The notes under the pieces are model-generated. The model made no database searches. It had not been told where the DNA came from and worked only from the letters and a program-made list of their open reading frames with translations. A DNA stretch of 64,000 nucleotides from the NCBI RefSeq assembly GCF_003327285.1, contig NZ_KZ848477.1, forward strand, positions 59,356 through 123,355, in the 5' to 3' direction. Of the stretch, positions 1 through 7,850 are shown in pieces. Origin of the DNA: Microbacterium sorbitolivorans. Its GTDB lineage: Bacteria > Actinomycetota > Actinomycetes > Actinomycetales > Microbacteriaceae. The position numbers and the translations under genes are program-made. How positions within the stretch are numbered: the first letter of the stretch is position 1; each line of letters starts with the position of its first letter.

Positions 1-30
1 CTGCAGCGCCTCTTCGCGTAACCCCTCATT

Positions 31-88
31 TGGGTCGCCAAAAAATGCCGCCTCGGGGGACCTCGAGGCGGCATTTTTTGGCGACCCA
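31..88. terminator. Perfect palindrome of family A, terminator-like
   Basis: Two 25-base arms starting TGGGTCGCCA pair perfectly around a short G-rich loop. Inside the arms, a GC-rich stem (GCCGCCTCG) is followed by a T run on both strands, so the core looks like a bidirectional intrinsic terminator with an extra outer clamp. Related copies lie at 114-170, 1166-1223, 36256-36315 and 36513-36571. A terminator role is inferred from the structure; the gene to its left lies outside the window. Confidence 0.75.
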
Positions 89-113
89 TCGCAGGGTTCG
101 ACGCCGCTTCTAG

Positions 114-170
114 TGGGTCGCCATAAATCGTCGCCTCCGCACCGCTCGGGGCGACGATTTATGGCGACCC
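114..170. repeat. Family A palindrome upstream of the DUF559-type gene
   Basis: The arms read TGGGTCGCCATAAATCGTCG and its complement, separated by a short CG-rich loop. The same arm sequence recurs at 1166-1223 just after the next gene, so the gene is bracketed by matching palindromes. The centre lacks the strong T run seen at 31-88, so it may not terminate transcription well. Confidence 0.75.
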
Positions 171-270
171 CGTGTCGGGAGGGGGGGTCAGCGCGTCCAC
201 AGCCCGTTTTTCGCGGATCCGGCTGTGGATAGTGCGGATCCGGCGCGGCGGGCGGCGCAGGATCGCTCGC

Positions 271-1162
271 ATGAACCCCTCGCCCCTGCCAGAATCACTT
301 CCGCCTTCCTTCACGATCGAGCACGCGCGCGGAGGGCGTCACTCCTCGGCGGCTGCGTGCCTCTGACCTCGTCACGCCGTTTCATGGCACGCGGTCGCGC
401 CTGCCGCTCGATAGCCTCGACGACCGGATGCGCCTGCTCTGCGAGGCGCTCCCCGAACACGCGTTCATCGCCGGCCCCACGGCCGCGCTCGCCTGGGGCT
501 TCCCGCTCACTTTGCCGCTCCGCGAACGCGCAAGCGGCGTGCTCTGCGTCGGAGTTCCGGCGAAACAGAACCGGATCCGCCGGCCCGGGGTGCGCGGGCG
601 CGCTCTCCAGCTGGATCCGGAGGACATCGTCGAACGCGATGGCTACCGCGTCACGAAGCCCGAGCGCACGTGGGTAGATATCTCCGAGGAAGTCTCGCTT
701 CCGAGGCTCGTCGCGATCACCGATTTCCTCCTTCGCGGCGGGATCCAGCGATACGAGCTCGAGCGCGCCCAAGAGCGCGCGGGTCGACGCAAGCCCGGTC
801 GCGAACGGCGCGGTCGCGCGCTCTGGTTTGCGGATCCGCGCTCGGAGTCTCCGAAGGAATCCGAGCTCCGGGTGCTTCTTCACGAAGCAAAAATTCCGCG
901 GCCGGAGCTCAACGTCGACATCTTCAACGGCGATCGCTTCGTGGGGCGCGTGGACATGCTTATCCGCCATGCGAAGATTGTGATCGAGTATCAGGGCGAC
1001 TACCACCGCGACGCGAAGCAATGGCGTCGCGATGAACAGCGCCGAGCCGAGCTCGAGTCGCTCGGATACGTCGTGACCTACGTGACGCAGGAGGATCTCG
1101 AGGATCCGGAGCGACTCGCGGAGCGCATCCACCGGCTGATCGCCATGCAGCTCGCGCGCTAA
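271..1162 (+). pseudogene. Frameshifted AbiEi/DUF559-type protein (Vsr-like endonuclease fold)
   Basis: The C-terminal part (from about 840) has the layout of the actinobacterial DUF559 family: a PKESELRVLL block, then RVDMLIRHAKIVIEYQG, YHR, a WRRDEQRR helix and a conserved LGY. This is a Vsr/restriction-like nuclease fold often fused to an AbiEi-like antitoxin N-terminus. The expected N-terminus is split between frames. MNPSPLPESLPPSFTIEHAR is read from ATG 271, while AEGVTPRRLRASDLVTPFHG is read one frame over. The break falls in the GC-dinucleotide tract at about 325-331, where loss of two bases would explain it. The first in-frame ATG after the break (428) would yield a truncated 244-residue protein. 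Either a decayed gene or a phase-variable one; sequencing error cannot be excluded. The nuclease may never have been active, since many relatives are uncharacterised. Confidence 0.72.
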
Positions 1163-1165
1163 CGA

Positions 1166-1223
1166 TGGGTCGCCATAAATCGTCGCCTCGGGCGGCGCCG
1201 AGGCGACGATTTATGGCGACCCA
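1166..1223. repeat. Family A palindrome after the DUF559-type gene
   Basis: Two 25-base arms beginning TGGGTCGCCATAAATCG match perfectly around an 8-base GC loop. It starts four bases after the stop of the frameshifted gene and sits between convergent gene ends (the other is murB). The arms are the same as at 114-170. It probably acts on 3' ends or marks a mobile cassette; neither is shown. Confidence 0.75.
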
Positions 1224-1306
1224 ATGTGGGGGCGACACGTTGTGGGGGCGACCCGTGGGGGCGACCCAACGGGGCGACCCGTGGGGGCGACCCGTGGGGG
1301 CGTCCC
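1224..1306. repeat. Short tandem repeats of a GTGGGGGCGACCC-like unit
   Basis: About six degenerate copies of a 13-16 base unit, GTGGGGGCGACCC, follow the palindrome directly. The unit contains the GGCGACCC word that ends the family A arms, so the array looks derived from the palindrome edge by slippage. No reading frame here is convincing. Confidence 0.6.
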
Positions 1307-1312
1307 GGCGCG

Positions 1313-2425
1313 CTACAGCTCGACGCCCACGAACACCGGCTCGGGGTTCAGCGTGATGCCGTATTCCGATGCCACCCGCGTGCGCACGTAGCGGGCGAGC
1401 GCGGCGACCTCGTCGGCCGTCGCTCCCCCGCGGTTCGTGATCGCGAGGGTGTGCTTCGTCGAGAGCGAGGCGCGGGATCCGTGCAGCGCGAAGCCCTTCG
1501 GCAGCCCCGAGTTCTCGATCAGCCACGCCGCGCTCACCTTCACGCGCGAGGCGGGGGCCGCGACGCGCGGCACCTGGCCGTCCCACGTCGCGAGGTCGAA
1601 CACCTGCACCGCCTCGACGACCTCGTCGACGGGCCAGCGCGGGCACTCCGCCGGCAGGCGTCGCGCGTCGGCCTCCGCGATGATCGGGTTGTTGAAGAAG
1701 CTTCCAGCGCTGCGCGTATCGGCGTCCGACGGATCCAGGACCATGCCCTTCGACGCGCGGATCGCGAGCACGCGATCGCGGATCTCCGCGAGCGAGAGCG
1801 CGTCGGTTTCCAACAGCGAGAGCGCTCCGCGGATCCGCTCGTCGGCGACCGGGGTCGGATCCGTGCCGACGACGCGGAGATCAAGCGTGATGCCCGCGAT
1901 GACGGCGTTACGGATCGGTTCCTCGCCATAGTGGCGCTTGAGGTCGGAGGTGCGCGGACCGAGGCCCAGCTCGGCGGCGGGAACCTCGACGATCTCGGAG
2001 GATCCCTCGTCGATCAGGTCGACCGAGACGAGCGTCTGCACGATCTCCTGCCCGTAGGCGCCGACGTTCTGGATGGGTGCGGCGCCCGCGGTTCCGGGGA
2101 TCCCACTCATCGCCTCGACGCCCTGCAGCCCCTCGGCGACCGTCCACGCGACGAACTCATCCCAGTTCTGACCGGCCTCGACCGACACGCGCTGGAACCC
2201 CTCCGGCGCGCCGTCGATCGGCGCGAAACCGCTGGTGAGGATCCGGATCACGGTGCCATCGAAGGGCTCGTCGGCGGCGAGTAGATTGGATCCGCCGCCG
2301 AGCACGAACCAGTCGTCGTCGGCCGCGTCGACGAGCGCCGCGACGAGCTGCTCCCGCGAGTAGGCGTCGACGATCAGCGACGGCTCGCCGCCGACGCCCA
2401 TCGTGGTGAGGTCGGCAAGCCTCAC
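1313..2425 (-). CDS. murB: UDP-N-acetylenolpyruvoylglucosamine reductase MurB
   Basis: MurB is the FAD- and NADPH-dependent cytoplasmic enzyme that reduces UDP-GlcNAc-enolpyruvate to UDP-MurNAc in peptidoglycan precursor synthesis. The 370-residue product has the type I layout. The FAD-binding motif LGGGSNLLAADEPFDG lies near residue 42, GIPGTAGAAPIQNVGAYGQE near 108, and AGSFFNNPII holds the serine that protonates the intermediate. The C-terminal NPEPVFVG carries the conserved glutamate. Its start overlaps the stop of the upstream MaoC-like gene by four bases, so the three genes 3275 to 1313 are probably one operon. MurB next to a HadA/HadB-like pair is a common actinobacterial arrangement. 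Confidence 0.96.
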   Translation of the reverse strand: MRLADLTTMGVGGEPSLIVDAYSREQLVAALVDAADDDWFVLGGGSNLLAADEPFDGTVIRILTSGFAPIDGAPEGFQRVSVEAGQNWDEFVAWTVAEGLQGVEAMSGIPGTAGAAPIQNVGAYGQEIVQTLVSVDLIDEGSSEIVEVPAAELGLGPRTSDLKRHYGEEPIRNAVIAGITLDLRVVGTDPTPVADERIRGALSLLETDALSLAEIRDRVLAIRASKGMVLDPSDADTRSAGSFFNNPIIAEADARRLPAECPRWPVDEVVEAVQVFDLATWDGQVPRVAAPASRVKVSAAWLIENSGLPKGFALHGSRASLSTKHTLAITNRGGATADEVAALARYVRTRVASEYGITLNPEPVFVGVEL

Positions 2426-2826
2426 GCGGCCGTCACCAGAGCCTGGGCCTTGCCGAAGACCTTGTCGTCCCCGAAGGTGACGGTGAGGTCGACGCGGGCG
2501 GATCCGTCGTCCTTCACCAGCCCGACGGTCGCGACATACGTGACGTCGGCGCCCTCGTCGGCGGCGACGAGCACCGGCTTCGTGAAGCGCACGACGTACG
2601 ACTGCAGGCGCGCGGCGTCGCCGAGCGCGCCGACGAGGATCGAGGATCCGATGCCCATCGTGAGCATGCCGTGCGCGAGCACGCCGGGGAGCCCGACGCG
2701 CTGCGCGATATCGTCGCGGTAGTGGATCGGGTTGAAGTCACCCGAGGCGCCCGCGTAGCGCACCAGGTCTTCGCGGGTGAGGTGCACCGTCTGCTCGGTG
2801 AGGATCTGGCCCTTTTCGAACGACAT
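2422..2826 (-). CDS. MaoC-like (R)-hydratase, HadB-like subunit
   Basis: A 134-residue single hot-dog-fold protein. DFNPIHYRDDIAQRVGLPG carries the hydratase 2 motif with the catalytic Asp and His, followed by VLAHGMLTMG. In mycobacteria the HadB subunit of this type supplies catalysis to HadA in (3R)-hydroxyacyl-ACP dehydration; here the pathway is unknown and could be fatty-acid synthesis or degradation. ATG 2826 overlaps the TGA of the preceding gene, and a GTG at 2829 is an alternative start. Placed between its likely partner (2826-3275) and murB, with overlaps at both ends, so translational coupling is likely. Confidence 0.88.
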   Translation of the reverse strand: MSFEKGQILTEQTVHLTREDLVRYAGASGDFNPIHYRDDIAQRVGLPGVLAHGMLTMGIGSSILVGALGDAARLQSYVVRFTKPVLVAADEGADVTYVATVGLVKDDGSARVDLTVTFGDDKVFGKAQALVTAA

Positions 2827-3275
2827 CACTCGTCCTCCGATCCGATGAGAAGCGTCGAGGTGGCGGTGACGACGTGCTCGCCCGCGGCGTCGGTGATGAC
2901 GGTCTCGCTCGTGACCATCGCGCCGGATCCCATGGCGCGCACGCGCGTCACGTTCAGCTGGCCAGTGAGCTCGTCGCCCGCGACGATCGGCCGCGTGTAG
3001 GTGAACTGCTGGTCGGTGTGCAGGGCGCGCTCGAGCACGATGCCGGTCGACTCGTCGTTCAGCAGCAGCTGCAGGGTCTGGTCGGCGATGACCATCGCGA
3101 ACGTCGGCGGCGCGACGACGTCGGAGTATCCCTCTGCGCGAGCGGCCTCCGCGTCGGTGTGCTGGGGCGCGGTCGCGAAGACTGCGCGAGCGAACTCGCG
3201 CACCTTCTCTCGACCGACCAGATACGAGGGCGTCGGCGGGAAAGTCCGCTCTACGAGATCGGGGTTCACAGTCAC
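2826..3275 (-). CDS. FAS1-like dehydratase-domain protein, HadA-like subunit
   Basis: A 149-residue hot-dog protein beginning MTVNPDLVERTFPPTPSYLV, the usual opening of actinobacterial MaoC N-terminal (HadA/HadC) proteins. APPTFAMVIADQ and LHTDQQFTYTRPIVAGDEL are conserved in the family, while the catalytic Asp-His motif of the partner is missing. This fits a substrate-binding subunit that works as a heterodimer with the product of the adjacent 2422-2826 gene. It is the first gene of the likely murB operon. Substrate and pathway are not visible from the sequence. Confidence 0.87.
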   Translation of the reverse strand: MTVNPDLVERTFPPTPSYLVGREKVREFARAVFATAPQHTDAEAARAEGYSDVVAPPTFAMVIADQTLQLLLNDESTGIVLERALHTDQQFTYTRPIVAGDELTGQLNVTRVRAMGSGAMVTSETVITDAAGEHVVTATSTLLIGSEDE

Positions 3276-3284
3276 CCCACGAGT

Positions 3285-4073
3285 CTACTTGCGGCGACCG
3301 CGCAGAGCCTTGATCGTCATCTGCACGCCGATGACCAGCAGGAAGGCGGCGAACAGGATGTTCGCGGTGAACGGATCCAGCTTCGCGGCGACGATCACGC
3401 CGAGCGGCGTCGTGATGAGCGTCGCGAGCCCGACCACGCCGGCCGCGACGAAGTCGATGTTCTTGTTGCGGGCGTTGCGGAAGGCCCCGGAGACCGTCGT
3501 CGGGATCATCATGAGCAGCGACGTGCCCTTCGCGACGAGGTCGTTGGATCCGAAGAGGAACATCATCGCCGGGACGACGATGATGCCGCCGCCAACGCCG
3601 ATAAGGCCCGAGAGGATCCCGGTCACGATGCCGAGCGCGACGAGCGCGAGGGCCGTGCCGACGTGCATGTCGACGGTCGCGCCGCGCTCCGGGACGACGA
3701 TGAACATCATCACGACCATGCAGGCGAGGAAGACGATGAAGATCCAGCGCACGATGTTCTCGCGGATCACGTGGAGCAGGTGCGCCCCCAGCTGCGCCCC
3801 GATGATGCCGCCGATGGCGAGCAGGACGCCGGCGATCCAGTCGACCTCGCCGTGCAGCGCGTAGGTGATGACGCCGATCGACGCCGTGATGATGATCGAG
3901 GCGCCGGAGGTGCCCGAGGCCAGCTTCTGCGAGAACAGCGCGATGCCGACGAGGAGCGGAACGATGACGGTGCCGCCGCCGACACCGAAGAGGCCCGACA
4001 TGAAGCCGGACACGAGCCCGATCGCCACAAAGGTGAAAAGTGCCTTGGGGCCACGGTCGCGTAGATATTTCAT
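3285..4073 (-). CDS. TSUP (TauE/SafE) family membrane permease
   Basis: The 262-residue protein is a typical TSUP transporter: about eight membrane spans formed by two repeats, each starting with the family signature (GLVSGFMSGLFGVGGGTVIV near the N-terminus and GIVTGILSGLIGVGGGIIVV near the middle). Family members export or import small organic anions such as sulfite, sulfoacetate or taurine-derived compounds; the substrate is not predictable here. I chose ATG 4073 because the longer frame to 4130 runs into low-complexity sequence upstream. It lies just after the HadA-like gene's promoter side and is probably a separate unit. Confidence 0.9.
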   Translation of the reverse strand: MKYLRDRGPKALFTFVAIGLVSGFMSGLFGVGGGTVIVPLLVGIALFSQKLASGTSGASIIITASIGVITYALHGEVDWIAGVLLAIGGIIGAQLGAHLLHVIRENIVRWIFIVFLACMVVMMFIVVPERGATVDMHVGTALALVALGIVTGILSGLIGVGGGIIVVPAMMFLFGSNDLVAKGTSLLMMIPTTVSGAFRNARNKNIDFVAAGVVGLATLITTPLGVIVAAKLDPFTANILFAAFLLVIGVQMTIKALRGRRK

Positions 4074-4113
4074 CGCCCCCAGTTTAATCCCGGCGGTTCC
4101 CCCGCCCCGCCCG

Positions 4114-4201
4114 CGTACACAACGACGCAAATTTTGGGCCGAGGTGGGGTAGAAACCGGTTCATACCGTCATTCAGCCGAAAATTTGCGTCGTTGTGTAC
4201 G
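4114..4201. repeat. Inverted repeat of family D with terminator potential
   Basis: Arms of about 22 matching bases (CGTACACAACGACGCAAATT and its complement) flank a loop of about 40 bases. It starts just past the stop of the DUF4097 gene at 4213, so it could serve as the transcription end of the 6985-4213 operon. The AATTTT part is A/T rich in an otherwise GC-rich context. Confidence 0.65.
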
Positions 4202-4212
4202 GGGGGCAGGAA

Positions 4213-5049
4213 TCAGCCGGCCGTCAGGGTCACATCCCCGGCGGCCAGTTCCACGCTGATCGTGCGGGTGGCGCGGGCCGACTCGTCGAGGTTCGAGCTG
4301 ATGTCGCCGAACACGCTCTCGCGGGTCATGGCGTAGGGCACGTCGGGCAGCTGAAGCTCGACGGATCCGGCAGACACGTCGATGTCGATCTCGTCGGGGG
4401 CTCCCTCTCCTCTGAGGTCGCCCCACAGGTCGCCCGCGGCCACCTCGAACGAGGCGGTCTGAAGCCCCGACAGCTCGATCATGCTGCTGCCGGCCGACAT
4501 GTCGGCGTCGAGCGAGCGGGCCGAACCCGAGATCGAGAAGTCGCCGGCGCTCAGCCCGTACGAGACGTCGCCGAACTCGCCCTCGGCGCCGAAGCTTCCG
4601 GCCGAGATCGAGACGTCGAGGTCGACGCCGTCGAGCGAGCGGGGCAGCACGAGGGTCGAGGTGCTGTCGAAGTTCCAGTCGATTCCGAAGGTGAACCACC
4701 TACGCGGCGAGTCGATGACGAGGGTGTCGCCGTGCCGCGTCATGGTCCAGGTGCCGCCGTCCGTGACGCCGTTGAACACGGCCTCGTCGACATTGCCGAA
4801 CTCGACGCGGAAGTCGCCGGCCGACGAGTTGATCTCGACGCCGCTGACGCCCGTGACGTCCGAGGTGAGGGTCTGGAACTCGCCGCTGCCCGGTCGCGCC
4901 GCGCCCATCGCGGCGTAGAGGCCCGAGAAGCCGAGGGTTCCAAGGATCACCACGCCGCCGACAACCCCGAGGGTGATGGCGAGGGCACGGGATCCGGTTC
5001 GCGCCTCAGGAGTCTGCTGCGCGGGCGGGATCAGGGTGTCGTTACTCAT
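4213..5049 (-). CDS. DUF4097-family beta-strand repeat membrane protein
   Basis: The 278-residue product has a short polar N-terminus with PPAQQ, one membrane span near residues 23-45 (ALAITLGVVGGVVILGTLGF), and an outer domain of repeated beta strands containing SAGDF-type units (INSSAGDFRV, SAGDFSIS, VAAGDLWG, AAGDVTLT). This pattern is typical of DUF4097 'putative adhesin' proteins, whose molecular role is not known. Its ATG overlaps the stop of the response-regulator gene (ATGA), so it is translated from the two-component operon and is probably its effector or sensor accessory in the envelope. Confidence 0.85.
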   Translation of the reverse strand: MSNDTLIPPAQQTPEARTGSRALAITLGVVGGVVILGTLGFSGLYAAMGAARPGSGEFQTLTSDVTGVSGVEINSSAGDFRVEFGNVDEAVFNGVTDGGTWTMTRHGDTLVIDSPRRWFTFGIDWNFDSTSTLVLPRSLDGVDLDVSISAGSFGAEGEFGDVSYGLSAGDFSISGSARSLDADMSAGSSMIELSGLQTASFEVAAGDLWGDLRGEGAPDEIDIDVSAGSVELQLPDVPYAMTRESVFGDISSNLDESARATRTISVELAAGDVTLTAG

Positions 5050-5738
5050 CGAACTGGTCCGTTCTGTGAGGGCCCGACGGGGCCCGGCTGCGTGGTGGCG
5101 TCGATGTGCGCGAGCACGGCGAGCACGCGGCGGTTGCCGGTGTCGTCCTGCTCGAGCCCGAGCTTTCCGAAGATCGACGTGATGTGTTTTTCGACGGCGC
5201 CCTCGCTGATGAACAGCAATCGGGCGATCGCGCCGTTGGATTTTCCCTCGGCGATCAGGGCGAGCACAGATCGCTCGCGATCCGTCAGCCGGCCGATCTG
5301 CTCATCGCGCGATCGGCGGGTGAGGAGCTGCGCGACGACCTCCGGATCCAGGACGGTCGCGCCGGACGCGATCCGGTCGAGCGACTCGAGGAACTCGGCG
5401 ACGTCGGTCACGCGATCCTTGAGCAGGTAGCCGATCGCGCCGCCCGGCTGGGCGACGAGGTCGGCGGCGTATCGCTCCTCGACGTACTGCGAGAAGACGA
5501 GCACCGCGAGGCGTGGATCCTGCCGACGCAGCGCGAGCGCGGCGCGGATCCCCTCGTCGGTGAAGGTCGGCGGCAATCGCACGTCGACGATCGCGAGGTC
5601 CGGATCCTGTTCCGCGGCCGCGTCGAGCGCGCGGCTCGCGTCGGGAAGGGCGGCGGTTACCTCGTGTCCGGCGTCTTCGAGGAGGCGCACGAGGCCCTCC
5701 CGCAGCAGCACGGAGTCTTCGACGATCAGGATGCGCAT
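5046..5738 (-). CDS. NarL/LuxR-family response regulator
   Basis: A 230-residue DNA-binding response regulator. The receiver domain (MRILIVEDSVLLREGL, phosphoacceptor Asp in DLAIVDVRLPP at about residue 50, then LVFSQYVEE and a GYLLKDR lysine) is followed by a LuxR-type helix-turn-helix (LTDRERSVLALIAEGKSNGAIARLLFISEGAVEKH). Start chosen at ATG 5738, which overlaps the kinase gene's end by 13 bases. It is expected to be phosphorylated by the product of 5726-6985. The co-transcribed DUF4097 gene suggests envelope-related control; targets are unknown. Confidence 0.94.
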   Translation of the reverse strand: MRILIVEDSVLLREGLVRLLEDAGHEVTAALPDASRALDAAAEQDPDLAIVDVRLPPTFTDEGIRAALALRRQDPRLAVLVFSQYVEERYAADLVAQPGGAIGYLLKDRVTDVAEFLESLDRIASGATVLDPEVVAQLLTRRSRDEQIGRLTDRERSVLALIAEGKSNGAIARLLFISEGAVEKHITSIFGKLGLEQDDTGNRRVLAVLAHIDATTQPGPVGPSQNGPVR

Positions 5739-6985
5739 GGCACGCTCACCTCCAGCGAGGTCGGGCCGCCCGCCGGGCTGTCGAGGCGGCAGGTGCCGCC
5801 GAGGGCGGCGATGCGGTTCTGGATCCCGTCGAGGCCGCCGCCGGCGAGCACGCGTGCCCCGCCGACGCCGTTGTCTTCGACGCGGGCCCAGAGGGATCCG
5901 GTTTCGGGGCGGGCGCGGACCGTCACGCGCGCCTCGGTGGCGCGGGAGTGCTTGGCCGCGTTCGTGAGCGACTCGGCGATCGCGAAGTAGACGGCGGCCT
6001 CGGCGTCGCGGTCGACGCGGCCGGGCATCCGCACGTCGAGCACGACGGGGATGTGGGAGCGACTCGCGACGGCCGAGAGGGCCGCGTCGAGTCCGCGGTC
6101 GTCGAGGACGGAGGCATGGATCCCGCGGGCGAGCTGGCGTAGCTCGGTGATCGCGGCCTTCGTCGAGGTGTGCGCCTCGGCGAGGAGCTCCTTGGCCTTC
6201 TCGGGGTCGGCGTCGATCTTCTGCTGGGCGAGGCCCAACGTCATGCCGACCGAGACCAGGCGGGGCTGGACGCCGTCGTGCAGGTCGCGCTCGATGCGGG
6301 TGCGCTCGACGTCGCTCGCGCGGATCGCATCCTGGCGCTGCGCCGAGGCGTCGCGGGCCGCGGCGGCCAGCTGGGCCTCGCGGATCGGGGCGATGAGCAC
6401 GCGAGACAGCACGCCGTGAAGCATGGCGAGGCCGAAGATGAGGGCCAGCGAGAGCACCGCCGCGGCGACGCCGATGACGGCGGCGAAGGTCGAAGTGATG
6501 CGGAATCCGGCAATCGGAACCGACGCGCCGTTGGCGTACAGCGGCGAGAACGCCGCCGCGATGCCGCTCGCGAAGGTCGAGGTCGCGGCGAGGACGATCC
6601 AGCCGAGCACCGTCGCGATCGCGAAGTGCGCGATCGCCCGCCACATGCCCGCGTCGATGAACTGCAGCCACATGGTGTGGAGGAATCCGACGAAGCCGCG
6701 CTTCGGCGAGCGCCGCGGCCGCAGCATCGGCATGCCGAACCCGTAGAGGCCCTCGACGCGGGCCGTCTCGGTGAAAGCTGTGGCGAAGAGCAGGTAGATG
6801 AAGGCGATGAGGAACAGAGCGCCGATGCCCAGCACGGGCAGCAGGCCGAGGCCGACGCTCAGGAAGGTCACGAGAGCGGCGAAGACGAGGCCGCCGAGGA
6901 GGCCCACGACGACCAGGTGTGCGGTTGCTCCGAGCAATCGTACGGGCGTGTTCACCCGGGGTTGGGGTGCGGATATCGAACTCAT
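5726..6985 (-). CDS. Sensor histidine kinase, NarL-system type (HisKA_3)
   Basis: The 419-residue kinase has an N-terminal membrane domain with about four to five hydrophobic spans (LLGATAHLVVVGLLGGLVFA onward) of the PspC/DUF1707-neighbour type seen in actinobacterial sensors. A HisKA_3 dimerisation helix with the phosphorylated histidine in RTRIERDLHDGVQPRL lies at about residue 235, and the HATPase_c domain has AKHSRATEARV as the N box and DNGVGGARVLAGGGLDGI as the G boxes. ATG 6985 is used because sequence further upstream in frame is rich in GGATCC and lacks coding character. It is the first gene of the kinase-regulator-DUF4097 operon. The signal it senses is not evident. Confidence 0.93.
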   Translation of the reverse strand: MSSISAPQPRVNTPVRLLGATAHLVVVGLLGGLVFAALVTFLSVGLGLLPVLGIGALFLIAFIYLLFATAFTETARVEGLYGFGMPMLRPRRSPKRGFVGFLHTMWLQFIDAGMWRAIAHFAIATVLGWIVLAATSTFASGIAAAFSPLYANGASVPIAGFRITSTFAAVIGVAAAVLSLALIFGLAMLHGVLSRVLIAPIREAQLAAAARDASAQRQDAIRASDVERTRIERDLHDGVQPRLVSVGMTLGLAQQKIDADPEKAKELLAEAHTSTKAAITELRQLARGIHASVLDDRGLDAALSAVASRSHIPVVLDVRMPGRVDRDAEAAVYFAIAESLTNAAKHSRATEARVTVRARPETGSLWARVEDNGVGGARVLAGGGLDGIQNRIAALGGTCRLDSPAGGPTSLEVSVPCAS

Positions 6986-7049
6986 GCCCCTAACGCTACG
7001 GAAGCCCGCGGATCCGCACAGCGGGGCGGGCCTCCGGATCCGGGTGGGG

Positions 7050-7850
7050 TTATCCCCCGACCGCGACCGCGTGGGCCCAGCGCGGGACAACGAGGGGGCT
7101 GCCCGATTCCGGATCCGGGATCACGCGGGCACGCAGTCCGAACACGTTTTCGACGAGCGATTCGGTGATGACGTCTTCGGGGGCGCCCGTGGCGACGACG
7201 GATCCGTCCTTCATCGCGACGATGTGGTCGGCGTAGCGGGCTGCCTGGTTGAGGTCGTGCAGCACCGCCACGAGCGTGTTGCCCTGCGACTTGTTGAGGC
7301 CGCGGCAGAGCTCGAGCAGCTCGATCTGGTGGCTCACGTCGAGGTAGGTCGTCGGCTCGTCGAGCAGCAGGATCGGGGTCTCCTGCGCGAGCGCGACGGC
7401 CATCCAGACGCGCTGCCGCTGGCCGCCGGAGAGCTCGTCGACCATGCGGCCCGACAGGTGCCGGATCCCCGTCGCGTCCATCGCGTTCGCGACCGCGAGC
7501 TCGTCCTCGGGCGACCACGGCGCGAAGAGCCGCTGGTGCGGGTAGCGGCCGCGGGTCACGAGGTCGATCACGCGGATCCCGTCGGGCGCGATCGGCCCCT
7601 GCGGCAGCAGGCCGATCTCGCGCGCGACCTGCTTCGTCGGCATCTCGTGCAGGCTGCGGCCGTCGAGCAGGATCCGGCCCCGCGCGGGCGGGAGCAGGCG
7701 CGTCAGGCTCTTGAGCAGCGTCGACTTGCCGCAGGCGTTCGGCCCGACGATCACGGTGAAGGCACCGTCGGGGATCTCGACGGTGACCTCCTCGCAGATG
7801 AGCTTGTCGGCGTATCCGAGCGCGGCCTTCTCGGCCATCAGGCGGGTCAT
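7050..7850 (-). CDS. Iron-siderophore ABC transporter ATPase
   Basis: A 266-residue ATPase of the FepC/FhuC class. Visible motifs are Walker A GPNACGKSTLL (about residue 36), the Q loop in GLLPQGPIAPDGI, signature LSGGQRQRVW, Walker B ILLLDEPTTYLD and the H loop VLHDLNQAARYAD. It powers import of ferric siderophores through the two permeases encoded upstream. It is the last gene of the four-gene operon and overlaps the upstream permease stop by four bases. Control by the DtxR-like operator at 10938-10956 is expected for the whole unit. Confidence 0.95.
   Translation of the reverse strand: MTRLMAEKAALGYADKLICEEVTVEIPDGAFTVIVGPNACGKSTLLKSLTRLLPPARGRILLDGRSLHEMPTKQVAREIGLLPQGPIAPDGIRVIDLVTRGRYPHQRLFAPWSPEDELAVANAMDATGIRHLSGRMVDELSGGQRQRVWMAVALAQETPILLLDEPTTYLDVSHQIELLELCRGLNKSQGNTLVAVLHDLNQAARYADHIVAMKDGSVVATGAPEDVITESLVENVFGLRARVIPDPESGSPLVVPRWAHAVAVGG

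Noticed and set aside
311..1132. Long frames opposite the DUF559-type gene
   Set aside because: GC-rich genes give long antisense frames; these have no domain or ribosome site, and the plus-strand frame has the family motifs.
5046..6671. A 541-residue protein including the response regulator
   Set aside because: Only residues from ATG 5738 match; the rest is Arg-rich shadow of the kinase gene in another frame.
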